A stretch of 64,000 nucleotides of DNA from DASYXT01 sp035934555 (GCA_035934555.1 DASYXT010000128.1:77674-141673), one strand, 5' to 3'; counted from the first letter of the stretch, positions 16,823-25,071 are shown. The notes: a model not told the origin generated them from the letters alone. Program-made: numbers and translations.

Positions 16823-18025
16823 CTAATGTTTTTGATCCACCTCCAGATTTCCACATGTCAGTAGATCCTGCACAACCAAACCAACCGGCGAAGAAATTAC
16901 ATATTGAACACCACCGGATTCATCGGTCCGGTTGGCTGAGAGCAGCCGTGCTTGAGCTTCATATTCAGTGGTACGTTCTTGCGAGACATCCAGGCGTCCT
17001 GCCGATGGAACGCGCAGCCGAGCCCAAAAAGATGACGTCTTGCGGAACGTAAGTTTTGTCCGCTCCAACTGCGAAACCAACGCGCGTACTAAGCGCAGCC
17101 CGATCCCCAAACCGTTGCCGTCTTTCGAGCCCCGAACCGCCGGCCGATTGCCAATCAGAAACCAGATGCTGCCGCCGCAAGAACGCACGCGCAGCAGGAT
17201 GCCCTCCCGTCCGTGCTGCAACGCGTTGTTTAGCAAGTTAAACAGAATCTGCTTCAGCAGGTTGCGATCGGTCCAGGCGGTCGCTTCTTTTGGACAGGAC
17301 CACAAGAACCTTCTTTGATTTGCGGCAGCGAGACGGCTAAAAGGCTCTACCATATCAATGAGGAAATCCTTGAGGGCCAGCGGTTGGGGATTGATTTCGA
17401 GGCGCCCCTGCTCGGCCCTGGCAATCATGAGGGCGCTTTCCACGTAATTCGATAGGCGCGCCAATTCCTCCTGCAGAGCCTCTGCGAGCTCCGGCTCCAT
17501 TTTCGTTGCATTCAGCTCCACCTGCAGTTGCATCAATTGCAGAGGAGTTCGCAGCTCGTGCGCTACCTGGCTCGAATACTCCCGCAGTTGAGTAAAAGAG
17601 GTTTCGAGTCGTTCCAGCAAATCATTCAAGTGTTCAACCAACTCGGCGATTTCAGGGCTCGCATCTGGAGCGTGGAGCCGCCGGCCCAAACTGGCCGCCT
17701 CCAGGCTTGCCAATTGCCCGTTAAGGTTGCGCACGGGCTTTGTGGAATGGCGTGCCAAAAAGTAGGCAGCCAGTAAGGCCAATCCCACGGTTGGCACGCC
17801 AACGATCACCCAGAATTTAAGCAGTTCACCCAGGATGTCGTGGACCTCCTTATCCGTGAAACTGCCGTGCAGAACCCAGTCCGGCTGAGCGGGATTGCTG
17901 CGTTCCCATTTCTCTTTCCGCAACTCGTAATCGAGATGCCAGTGAGCGGAGACTACCAGGACGGAAACCACCATCAGCAGACTGACTGCGAACCAGCCCG
18001 TGAGCCGCCAGCGCAGAGATTTCAT
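16823..18025 (-). CDS. Sensor histidine kinase (HAMP type)
   Basis: 400 aa. Two membrane segments (about 10-30 and 68-92) flank a short periplasmic loop; HAMP follows (STKPVRNLNGQL), then HisKA with the phospho-His in SSQVAHELRTPLQ (about 155), the N box NLLNNALQHG and a G2 box GNGLGIGLRL. The G1 box is poor: LIGNRPAVRG stands where DxGxG is expected. About 60 residues after the ATPase domain have no kinase similarity and may come from read-through of an older end. Its start overlaps the stop of the OmpR-type regulator by 4 bp (ATGA), so the two are translationally coupled partners. The signal is unknown. Confidence 0.87.
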   Translation of the reverse strand: MKSLRWRLTGWFAVSLLMVVSVLVVSAHWHLDYELRKEKWERSNPAQPDWVLHGSFTDKEVHDILGELLKFWVIVGVPTVGLALLAAYFLARHSTKPVRNLNGQLASLEAASLGRRLHAPDASPEIAELVEHLNDLLERLETSFTQLREYSSQVAHELRTPLQLMQLQVELNATKMEPELAEALQEELARLSNYVESALMIARAEQGRLEINPQPLALKDFLIDMVEPFSRLAAANQRRFLWSCPKEATAWTDRNLLKQILFNLLNNALQHGREGILLRVRSCGGSIWFLIGNRPAVRGSKDGNGLGIGLRLVRALVSQLERTKLTFRKTSSFWARLRVPSAGRLDVSQERTTEYEAQARLLSANRTDESGGVQYVISSPVGLVVQDLLTCGNLEVDQKH

Positions 18026-18702
18026 GGGGACTCCCGCGGAGCCAGAGCAAACCCGATCCCGCGCACGGTCCGAATCAAGGAGGGTTGGCCCGGCTGATCA
18101 ATCTTGGCGCGCAGGTAGTTGATATAAACGTTCACGACGTTCGTGCCGCCATCGAAATGTTGGTCCCACACTCGCTCCACAATCGCGCTCTTCGATACTG
18201 TGCGAGGTGAGGACTGGGCCAGCAGTTCCAGCAGAGCAAACTCGCGGTTGGTTAGTTCGATTGTCTCCGTTGCGCGACGGACCGAACGGGCCATGAGGTC
18301 CAATTCTAAGTCCGCCACACGTATTACCTGGTTCATCTCGCCACGAGTTCGACGAGTCAAGGCGCGTAGCCGCGCCAACAATTCTTCCAGAGAGAACGGC
18401 TTTACCAGGTAATCATCACCACCGGCATCCAGTCCCGCGACTCTGTCCCGGACCTCGCCCCGCGCGGTAATGAAGATAACCGGAGCCGTGACGCCTCGAC
18501 GGCGCAAGCCCCGCACCAGAGTCACCCCATCCACCTGCGGCATCATAATGTCGAGGACCAAAGCCTCGTATGCGCCGTTTTCGACCGCCCAGCGGGCTTC
18601 GGACCCGTCCTGGGCGCAATCCACAACGTGTCCGGCCCCACGAAGACCGGCGGCCAAGTGGTTCAATAACTTGCGATCATCTTCCGCCAGCAGAAGTTTC
18701 AT
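18022..18702 (-). CDS. OmpR/PhoB-family response regulator
   Basis: 226 aa. Receiver at 1-115 with AEDDRK, the phospho-acceptor Asp in LVLDIMMPQVDG (about residue 51), ITARG and the Lys in YLVKPFS; winged-helix DNA-binding domain at about 130-222 (LTNREFALLELLA, RTVRGIGFAL). It should control transcription when phosphorylated by the kinase encoded directly downstream. It is preceded by DUF2231 and rubrerythrin genes on the same strand, so the pair may respond to the same redox or metal stress; that is inference. Confidence 0.92.
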   Translation of the reverse strand: MKLLLAEDDRKLLNHLAAGLRGAGHVVDCAQDGSEARWAVENGAYEALVLDIMMPQVDGVTLVRGLRRRGVTAPVIFITARGEVRDRVAGLDAGGDDYLVKPFSLEELLARLRALTRRTRGEMNQVIRVADLELDLMARSVRRATETIELTNREFALLELLAQSSPRTVSKSAIVERVWDQHFDGGTNVVNVYINYLRAKIDQPGQPSLIRTVRGIGFALAPRESP

Positions 18703-18763
18703 AGCGCGAGTGAATCTGCGGTAAAGAATCTACGGTCGATGCGCGCCGAGCGAACATGGATGT

Positions 18764-19279
18764 TTAGTCAGAGTCTCGCGCCTTGGTTTCGCGGATCGCT
18801 GACTGATCGGGAGTTGGTTGTGTCGTTGCCACTTGAATGCCGGCGCCGTGCCGATATACCAATGCCCCACCGCGATGACCGGTCTCATAGACGCCGTAAG
18901 CCGCAGCGACCGAGACCAGCGCGGCCACGACGGCCACGGCACGTGCTGTCCGTGGCCATCGGGCCGCCAGCATCGAACCGACGGCGGCCAAACCGGCGAT
19001 GATGCTGATCGTCAGGGTCCGCTTCGCCCAAGTCTCATGTGCATCCAGCAGGTCATTGACCTGAGGCGCGGTGTTCTCGACGAGTCCCCCATCCGATTCG
19101 CCAGACTCCACCGCGCCCCAGGTGCCCACCGCCCCCATCACCAATAACGTCGCAGCCAGCGCCGGGACACCGTGCATGCGCACGAAGACCGCAGCGACGG
19201 CGGCAACCACCCCCAAGAGCAGCAAGACGATTGGGAAATGGACCACTGCCGGGTGAAGAGGATTAGGCAGAAAATTCAT
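18764..19279 (-). CDS. DUF2231-type membrane protein
   Basis: 171 aa from ATG 19279 (MNFLPNPLHPAVVHFPIVLL). The opening NPLHPxxVHFPI motif and four hydrophobic helices (about 12-32, 40-58, 88-108, 112-132) are the signature of the DUF2231 inner-membrane family, often found near redox or cytochrome genes. The conserved His residues could bind a metal or heme. It lies 47 bp after the exported rubrerythrin gene on the same strand, which suggests a shared role. Confidence 0.75.
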   Translation of the reverse strand: MNFLPNPLHPAVVHFPIVLLLLGVVAAVAAVFVRMHGVPALAATLLVMGAVGTWGAVESGESDGGLVENTAPQVNDLLDAHETWAKRTLTISIIAGLAAVGSMLAARWPRTARAVAVVAALVSVAAAYGVYETGHRGGALVYRHGAGIQVATTQPTPDQSAIRETKARDSD

Positions 19280-19326
19280 AACTCGCCTCATGAAGAGCCG
19301 CGCCTAGTTGATCTTCTCGTATTCAC

Positions 19327-19908
19327 TCACCGATCTCGACAGCTCGGACAATTGCGTTCCGGCAATTTCGTGGTCGTGTAGCCGCACACTTTGCACACAT
19401 AGATGGGTCCGTCCTGCTGCCCGAGATTGTCCAGCGCCTGCTGGTAAAGTTTGGCGTGCTCGGCTTCAGCCTTTTCGGCGTACAGGAAGGTCCGAGTGGC
19501 TTCCTTGGCCTCGTCTGCTTTGGACTGCTTGAGAAAATCGGGATACATCGTATCCCGCTCGTAGCTCTCGCCTTTGATCGCTGCCTGAAGGTTTTCCGTG
19601 GTAGTGCCAATCTTCAATTCATCGAGCTTGAAATCTTTAATCTTCCCGCCAAGCGCCAGAATTGCCTGCTTGTGGTTTTCCCTGTGGATGGATTCCGCTT
19701 TTGCGGCCGCCCTGAAGAGGTGAGCCGCCTGGCTTTGGCCCTCGGTGTCGGCCTTCTTGGCAAAAGCCTCATAGCGATGCGCCGCATTCGACTCGCCCTG
19801 AAACGCCGCGTTCAGATTATCGAGCGTTTGCTGCGAGACTTTGGCCTGGGCAGGAATAACCGCCGCCGTTAGGGCGACGCCAATCATAAGCATAAAATGT
19901 TGCTTCAT
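19327..19908 (-). CDS. Exported rubrerythrin
   Basis: 193 aa from ATG 19908, where a Sec signal peptide begins (MKQHFMLMIGVALTAAVIPA, cleaved after AQA). The mature protein is a complete rubrerythrin: a four-helix ferritin-like di-iron domain with E..xxH motifs (FQGESNAAHRYEAFAKKA, AAKAESIHRENH, IKGESYERD, AEKAEAEHAKLY) and a C-terminal rubredoxin-like site (YVCKVCGY ... CPSC). Rubrerythrins reduce hydrogen peroxide and are nearly always cytoplasmic, so the signal peptide is unusual and points to peroxide defence in the periplasm. Two palindromes lie in its promoter region. DUF2231 follows. Confidence 0.9.
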   Translation of the reverse strand: MKQHFMLMIGVALTAAVIPAQAKVSQQTLDNLNAAFQGESNAAHRYEAFAKKADTEGQSQAAHLFRAAAKAESIHRENHKQAILALGGKIKDFKLDELKIGTTTENLQAAIKGESYERDTMYPDFLKQSKADEAKEATRTFLYAEKAEAEHAKLYQQALDNLGQQDGPIYVCKVCGYTTTKLPERNCPSCRDR

Positions 19909-19928
19909 AGTGCCCACAACCTGCCACA

Positions 19929-19972
19929 TCAAACGTTTGAAAATCGTTAGGCTAAGGTTAGAAATTTCTAAC
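19929..19972. promoter_or_regulatory. Two operator-like palindromes before the rubrerythrin gene
   Basis: TCAAACGTTTGA (19929-19940) and GTTAGAAATTTCTAAC (19957-19972) are both perfect palindromes, 16 bp apart, within 65 bp of the start codon. The second has the TTAGAA/TTCTAA halves seen in some Fur/PerR-type operators, which would suit a peroxide-defence gene; the regulator is not identified. Confidence 0.5.
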
Positions 19973-20018
19973 TCTGTGCGACGCGAGCTGCGAATGGTTG
20001 AACCGCTACCCGGCTATC

Positions 20019-20315
20019 CTATTCGGTTACCGTGAGCAATGAATTGACGCCGCCGAACGGATTGGGCACCGCTTCCCTGGCGCGTGGATCAGGAACCCAC
20101 GTGCCGTCCGCCACAAATAAATACTCGTAAGTGCCCGGCGGCAGCATCAACTCCTTGGCCCATTTGCCCTTTGCGACCAACTGTGCCGGTTCCGGGCGCC
20201 AATCGTTGAACGAGCCGGCTATAGCGACCGCACTCGCGGTTGAGTGAGAGAATTCAATATGGATTGGCTTTGTGCCGTTATTTGGCTTTTTGTGGTTATG
20301 GTTATTCTTTCGCAT
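20019..20315 (-). CDS. Stand-alone CBM48 (AMPK-type glycogen-binding) protein
   Basis: 98 aa from ATG 20315. After a His/Asn/Lys-rich leader of about 20 residues, the whole protein is one early-set beta-sandwich: VAIAGSFNDWRPE, WAKELMLPPGTYEYLFVADG and WVPDP, the tryptophan-containing pattern of CBM48/AMPK-beta modules that bind glycogen or other alpha-glucans. No catalytic domain is attached. It is the last gene after three receiver genes on the minus strand (19 bp gap), so it may be a glucan-sensing or scaffold protein for that system. An in-frame ATG 90 nt upstream lies inside the previous gene and was rejected. Confidence 0.8.
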   Translation of the reverse strand: MRKNNHNHKKPNNGTKPIHIEFSHSTASAVAIAGSFNDWRPEPAQLVAKGKWAKELMLPPGTYEYLFVADGTWVPDPRAREAVPNPFGGVNSLLTVTE

Positions 20316-20334
20316 AGTTGTGTTGGTCAGGTTT

Positions 20335-20817
20335 TCATTCGTTGATCCCCCAGCCGCTGTAAGCTGCCGGGTAATCCAATACGCGGTGTGGGCGATTCGG
20401 CGCAATCATGCGTAAACCGGGCATCGTCGGAGCAAGGTAGCGAAACTCCCTCCAGGCAGACGGATTCCTTAGCACTTCGTGAATAAATGTGATCAAATTG
20501 CCCAGCGCAAAAGGCTTTTCCGCGACTCCGTCCAGGTGCTCACGCACGGCGATTTCGCTGCCTTCGCTTCGTTCAGTAACGCCGATGATACGAACACTTG
20601 GATTCAATTGGGTCAGCCTGGAAATGTCCTGGCGGAGCCGCTCGCCGGGCACATCCAGGTCAACGAGTAGCAGATTGGCCGTCCTAATGTCGAAGTGCTC
20701 CACGGCATCCCCGATACTGGTTGCGTGGAAGACGTCGCAATTATTAGCGACTAGTCTCTTGCGGAGTTGCCAGTAGCACCTCGGCTCAGCGTCAGCGATG
20801 AAAATGCTCTTCTTCAT
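20335..20817 (-). CDS. Single-domain receiver protein
   Basis: 160 aa. A divergent receiver: acidic residues IADAEPR, phospho-acceptor Asp in LLLVDLDVPGERL (about residue 53), IIGVTERSE in place of the usual T/S, and the Lys in GVAEKPFAL. About 40 residues follow the domain without a known output. Its ATG overlaps the stop of the receiver gene upstream by 4 bp. Third of three tandem receivers. Confidence 0.8.
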   Translation of the reverse strand: MKKSIFIADAEPRCYWQLRKRLVANNCDVFHATSIGDAVEHFDIRTANLLLVDLDVPGERLRQDISRLTQLNPSVRIIGVTERSEGSEIAVREHLDGVAEKPFALGNLITFIHEVLRNPSAWREFRYLAPTMPGLRMIAPNRPHRVLDYPAAYSGWGINE

Positions 20818-21296
20818 ATATGAGGAGCAACTCTTGCTTGTTTACGTTTCCTTGAATTTGCAGTTGATGCGGTTGAGACAGGCTGAAAACAACGTGTCGA
20901 TTGCTCCACTCCAACCAGCCTTTTGAGCCGTTGCTGCGGGGACTCGATTAGCAGTTCGGCAATCGTTTTGAGGAGCAACGGCACGTCCAATGGCTTTTGC
21001 ATCAGCGCACCTACGCCCGCCGCGACCGCTAACTCCGATTGCTTTTCCCTGCCAGTGATAATGATTATGGGCAGCAGAGGGTTGGTTGAGGTGACCCGCT
21101 CGAAAACATCCCAGCCGCTTTTGTTGGGAAGGTTTAAATCCAGCAACAGCAAATCGACACCTTGGCGTTCGAGCTTGTCCAGAGCCTCAACCCCCTCCTC
21201 AGCGAGGATCACTTCATAGCCTTCGACGCGCAGTAACTTCAGGAGGGATTTGCGTATCTGCTCGTCATCGTCGAGCACCATGATTTTCTTGTTCAT
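20814..21296 (-). CDS. Single-domain receiver protein (paralogue of the next gene upstream)
   Basis: 160 aa. Receiver with LDDDEQI, phospho-acceptor Asp in DLLLLDLNLPNKSGW (about residue 53), IIITGREKQ and ALMQKPLDVPLLL. It closely matches the receiver encoded at 21334-21849 (shared NPLLP, IITGR, KPL.VPLLL.TI.ELL), which indicates tandem duplication. The 35-residue tail is basic (SRKRKQARV) and may bind nucleic acid or a partner. Coupled by an ATGA overlap to the downstream receiver. Confidence 0.87.
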   Translation of the reverse strand: MNKKIMVLDDDEQIRKSLLKLLRVEGYEVILAEEGVEALDKLERQGVDLLLLDLNLPNKSGWDVFERVTSTNPLLPIIIITGREKQSELAVAAGVGALMQKPLDVPLLLKTIAELLIESPQQRLKRLVGVEQSTRCFQPVSTASTANSRKRKQARVAPHI

Positions 21297-21333
21297 AAAT
21301 TCTTCGCACTATTCCGGCTTCTTGCGGGCACAC

Positions 21334-21849
21334 CTACTTGGCCGTCTTCCCTGAGAGATGCAATTCGCGGTCGGCCACGGGATACGGCACGGTGAAGCGT
21401 TCGTTCAGCATCTCGCGAAAAAGGTGCTCATCGCACGAAACGAATCTGAAACTTGAAGACCGACGCCTGGCACGTTCCGCTCGGATTTCCATCGGTTCAT
21501 CCAGAAGTTCGCGTATCGTTTGCAAGAGAAGGGGAACATTCAGGGGCTTTTCCATCAGCGCATCTGCGCCAGACTTTTCCGCCAATTCACGCTGATTGGC
21601 GCGTCCGGTAATGATAACTACGGGCAGCAAAGGATTGACCTTCGCCAACCAATCAAGGGTCGCCCAACCGTTTCCGCCGGGCAGATTCAAGTCTAACAGC
21701 AGCAGGTCAATTCTGCCGGCCCCATGTCGTTCCATTGCGTCTTTTCCGGTTTCCGCCAGCAAAACTTCGTAATTTTCCGCCCGCAGCACTTTGCTGAGGG
21801 CTTCCCGGATCGATTTCTCGTCATCCACGACCAGTATCTTTTCCCTCAT
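21334..21849 (-). CDS. Single-domain receiver protein
   Basis: 171 aa. Receiver with VDDEKSI, phospho-acceptor Asp in DLLLLDLNLPGGNGW, VIITGRANQ and ALMEKPLNVPLLL, followed by a basic 50-residue tail (AERARRRSSSF). Its ATG overlaps the stop of a truncated UspA-like frame by 3 bp. It is divergent from the NtrB/NtrC-like pair at 22.3 kb, which could supply the phosphoryl group. Confidence 0.87.
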   Translation of the reverse strand: MREKILVVDDEKSIREALSKVLRAENYEVLLAETGKDAMERHGAGRIDLLLLDLNLPGGNGWATLDWLAKVNPLLPVVIITGRANQRELAEKSGADALMEKPLNVPLLLQTIRELLDEPMEIRAERARRRSSSFRFVSCDEHLFREMLNERFTVPYPVADRELHLSGKTAK

Positions 21850-22007
21850 AGGCTTGTCTCTCTGGTGCTCTCGGCGACAGATATCGATTCTTGAGCCACG
21901 AACTTACGTTCGTTCTCCCGCACGACCAGCACCGGACATCCGGCGTTGCGCCTCGCGTGGTCCAAGCTCCACCAGCAAGCCTCCCGCCTTTCTTGTCGGT
22001 CTAAATT
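21846..22007 (-). pseudogene. C-terminal remnant of a UspA-family gene
   Basis: A 53-codon open frame without a start codon, bounded upstream by TGA at 22008-22010. The translation contains LDHARRNAGCPVLVVRENER, the typical C-terminal strand of universal stress proteins (R..CPVLVVR). It ends in a TGA that overlaps the ATG of the first receiver gene, the layout of a former co-translated gene pair. The nucleotide-binding N-terminal part is missing, and nothing upstream to 22271 restores it. Confidence 0.6.
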
Positions 22008-22271
22008 TCATAGGGCACCTCGCTCCGTACGCCGGCCATCAATCACGGGCTCCTCGATATTGCACTTCGAACTTTTCATCGCGTTGGCATCATTTTTGTT
22101 ACATGATCGGATCGTGGTTGAACCGGCGGGTTTGATCTTAGCTGGACGTATGCCAGCGGTGGGTTCGATCTTCACGCCGCAAAAGCGCTGTAAAATGAGC
22201 TCTTCAGGACTGGCGGGGTCGCTGTCGAATGACCAGCGGCAGTTCACGTGCGGTCAGGGTTTGGTCACATC

Positions 22272-23648
22272 ATGACTGCTTCGCACCGCCTTTTTAGATT
22301 TGGTCTGGCCGTCGCCGTGACGGCGGTTCTGATCGCCTGGGTGGGCCGCACCACTTGGCGGGAAATCCGCCAGTTACGAGCCAGTTTCTCGATTGTGGAA
22401 AGTGACAGCTTCCACCTCTCCGACTATATCGAAGTCCCCGTTCGCGACATGAAAGAGGCACTGTTGGAGCACGATTTGCGGAAAGATGAGGTCAGCAAGA
22501 GAAGATTTCTCGATGACGGTGAGAAACTGAAACAGTGGATCAGCGCGCATGCCGACACGTTGGCAACTTCTGAGCAGCGCCAAAAGCTGGCTCAGATCGA
22601 GGCGGCTCTGGAAGTGTATCTCAGCTGGGGTGTTAAACTGATGGAGGACCACGCGACCTCCGACGGCAAACCGACATTGGAGCAAGTCGAGGCCGAGGCC
22701 GCCCCACTGCTCGCGTTGTGCGATAGCCTGGCAGTGACAGAGCGCATTGCGCTCGCCGACTTCATGAGGGATTCTGGTCGCTCGCTGGTTTGGGTGGAGG
22801 GCCTGTTGGCGGTGTTGCTGCTTCTGGTGATCGGACTCGGAGCCGTCGTAGGGTTGTCGGGTTATCGGGAGTTCCTTCGGCCACTCCGCAACCAGTTGCG
22901 CCAAAGTCGCGCCGTTATCGAGCGCAACGAGAAACTTGCCTCGCTGGGCACGCTGGCGGCCGGCGTAGCCCATGAGATTCGCAATCCGCTAACAGCAATC
23001 AATGTGCGGGTTCACAGCCTCAAGCGCAGCTTGGTCAGCGGTTCCTCCGAACACGAGGATGCAACCGTTATTGATAATGAAATCAAGCGATTGGAGGGAA
23101 TCGTACAGGCATTCCTGCAATTTGCCCGGCCATCAGACCCGAAACTCATGACCGTTTCGGCCGACAGCCTTTTGGTAAGAGTCCGCGCCCTGCTCGGCGG
23201 GCAAATGGAAAAGGCTGCGATTCAGCTCTTGCTTGAATCCCCTCCAGACCTGTGGGTGACGGTCGACCCGCAACAAATTGAGCAGGTCCTAATCAACCTG
23301 GTCCAGAACGCCGCGGAAAGCATCAAGCGCGAGGGCGTGATCCGCCTCCGGGCCCGGAAAGATGTTGCGCGCTTAGGAGGGCGGTCCTGCTCGGTTGTTG
23401 TGCTGGAGGTCAGCGATACGGGCAAAGGGATTCCTCCAGATGTGCAAAAGCGCCTTTTCGATCCATTCTTTACGACAAAGGAGGAGGGAACCGGGCTGGG
23501 CCTTTCGATTTCGATGCGCATAGTGGAACAGCAAGGCGGCGCTCTGCAATACACGACTCAACTCGACCGAGGTACCACCTTCAGCCTGATCTTGCCCGAA
23601 GCAGAATACCATTCAGATGAAAGCTCGACCAAAGATACAACTCATTGA
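22272..23648 (+). CDS. NtrB-like sensor histidine kinase
   Basis: 458 aa from ATG 22272. A first membrane segment (about 8-26) and a second (about 180-203) enclose a helical sensor region rich in Glu and Leu. A coiled linker leads to HisKA with the phospho-His in GVAHEIRNPLTAI (about 240), the N box NLVQNAAESI, G1 DTGKGIPP, F box LFDPFFTT and G2 GTGLGLSI. This arrangement matches NtrB/AtoS-type kinases that pair with sigma-54 activators. Its 3' end overlaps the activator gene by 32 bp. The stimulus is unknown. Confidence 0.92.
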   Translation: MTASHRLFRFGLAVAVTAVLIAWVGRTTWREIRQLRASFSIVESDSFHLSDYIEVPVRDMKEALLEHDLRKDEVSKRRFLDDGEKLKQWISAHADTLATSEQRQKLAQIEAALEVYLSWGVKLMEDHATSDGKPTLEQVEAEAAPLLALCDSLAVTERIALADFMRDSGRSLVWVEGLLAVLLLLVIGLGAVVGLSGYREFLRPLRNQLRQSRAVIERNEKLASLGTLAAGVAHEIRNPLTAINVRVHSLKRSLVSGSSEHEDATVIDNEIKRLEGIVQAFLQFARPSDPKLMTVSADSLLVRVRALLGGQMEKAAIQLLLESPPDLWVTVDPQQIEQVLINLVQNAAESIKREGVIRLRARKDVARLGGRSCSVVVLEVSDTGKGIPPDVQKRLFDPFFTTKEEGTGLGLSISMRIVEQQGGALQYTTQLDRGTTFSLILPEAEYHSDESSTKDTTH

Positions 23649-25071
23649 AGACGACGCCAGCATTGCAGCCTCGCTGAAGAAGGAATTGCACACAGAAGGC
23701 TATGATGTGGCGATTGCGATGAGGGGCGACGATGGCTTAACGGCCGCTATCAACGACTCGTGCGACTTGGTTATCACCGATTTGAAGATGCCCGGCCTGT
23801 CCGGCCTCCAATTGGTCGAGAAACTCCATGCAGCCAAGCCGAAGTTACCGATCATCATGATCACGGCATTCGGCACAACTGAAACAGCCATTGAAGCGAC
23901 CAAGCTCGGCGCCTATGACTACCTCCTCAAACCTTTCGACACTTCGGAATTGTTAAAGCTGGTGGCTTCCGCTGTGGCTAGCAGTCGGATGATGTCCGAG
24001 CCGTTAGAACTCGGAAAAGCCGAGCCATCCCAATCCGCCATCATCGGCTCGTGCCGCGCGATGCAGGCCATTTACAAAGAGATTGGTCGAGTAGCGGCCA
24101 CCCCGGTCACCGTGCTGATCCGTGGGGAGACCGGAACCGGAAAGGAATTGGTGGCCCGCGCCATTTATCAACACAGCCAACGCGCGGCGCAGCCCTTCAT
24201 CGCCGTCAATTGCGCCGCCATCCCGGAGACGCTGTTAGAAAGCGAGTTGTTCGGCCACGAACGTGGTTCATTTACCGGTGCCCATGCGCGGCGGATCGGC
24301 CGGTTCGAGCAAGCCAATCGAGGCACTATTTTCCTGGATGAAATCGGAGATTTGAGCCCCGGTACGCAGGTCAAACTTCTGCGGGTTCTCCAGGAAAAAT
24401 ACCTTCAGCGCGTGGGCGGCAACGACAAAATCCCGGTTGATGTGCGAGTTTTGGCCGCAACACACCGGGATCTCGAGACCGCGATGAGGGAGCGGCTTTT
24501 CCGCGAGGATCTATTTTATCGGCTGAGCTCGGTCACAATCACTTTGCCTCCGCTCAGGGAGCGAGCTGAAGATATCCCCGATTTGGTGAAGTATTGTCTG
24601 CAACGCTCTGCCATGGAAATAGGAGTCCAATCCACCTCGATCCAACCCGAGGCGATCACCTTTCTCCAAGCCCAGTCCTGGCCTGGAAACGTTCGCGAAT
24701 TGGAAAACGTGGTCCGTCATGCGCTGATTCTTGCTCGTGCCTACCCGGTGAGCCTTGAACATGCGGAGCAAGCCTATGCTCGCGTTCGAAGACCCGTGGC
24801 GAATTCAGAGCAGACCATTGCGGGCTACTTTACCGATCTGTTAACTCGGGCTCGTCGGGGCGAATTGCCTGATGCCCGCGCCTCAATGATCGAGGAAATG
24901 GAGCGCGAGTTATTCGCCCGGGCGATTGAAATGGCCAATGGCAATCAGGCGAAGGCCGCGCGCTGGCTAGCCGTGAGCCGCACCACGATGCGGGAAAAGT
25001 TGATTCATTTCGGTTTGCGTCCGGCGAGTGAGGTGCAGGAGCACCATGGGCAACCCGACTCACAGTTATGA
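23617..25071 (+). CDS. Sigma-54-dependent response regulator (NtrC/AtoC family)
   Basis: 484 aa. Receiver at 1-125 (IEDDASI, phospho-acceptor Asp in LVITDLKMPGLSG, MITAFGT, LKPFDT), AAA+ domain at about 140-375 with Walker A GETGTGKE, the sigma-54 contact loop GSFTGA (Ala to Ser in the usual GAFTGA), Walker B GTIFLDEIGDL and the arginine segment PPLRERAEDIP, and a C-terminal Fis-type helix-turn-helix (ANGNQAKAARWLAVSRTTM). It should activate sigma-54 promoters when phosphorylated by the kinase encoded upstream. Targets cannot be told from this window. Confidence 0.95.
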   Translation: MKARPKIQLIEDDASIAASLKKELHTEGYDVAIAMRGDDGLTAAINDSCDLVITDLKMPGLSGLQLVEKLHAAKPKLPIIMITAFGTTETAIEATKLGAYDYLLKPFDTSELLKLVASAVASSRMMSEPLELGKAEPSQSAIIGSCRAMQAIYKEIGRVAATPVTVLIRGETGTGKELVARAIYQHSQRAAQPFIAVNCAAIPETLLESELFGHERGSFTGAHARRIGRFEQANRGTIFLDEIGDLSPGTQVKLLRVLQEKYLQRVGGNDKIPVDVRVLAATHRDLETAMRERLFREDLFYRLSSVTITLPPLRERAEDIPDLVKYCLQRSAMEIGVQSTSIQPEAITFLQAQSWPGNVRELENVVRHALILARAYPVSLEHAEQAYARVRRPVANSEQTIAGYFTDLLTRARRGELPDARASMIEEMERELFARAIEMANGNQAKAARWLAVSRTTMREKLIHFGLRPASEVQEHHGQPDSQL

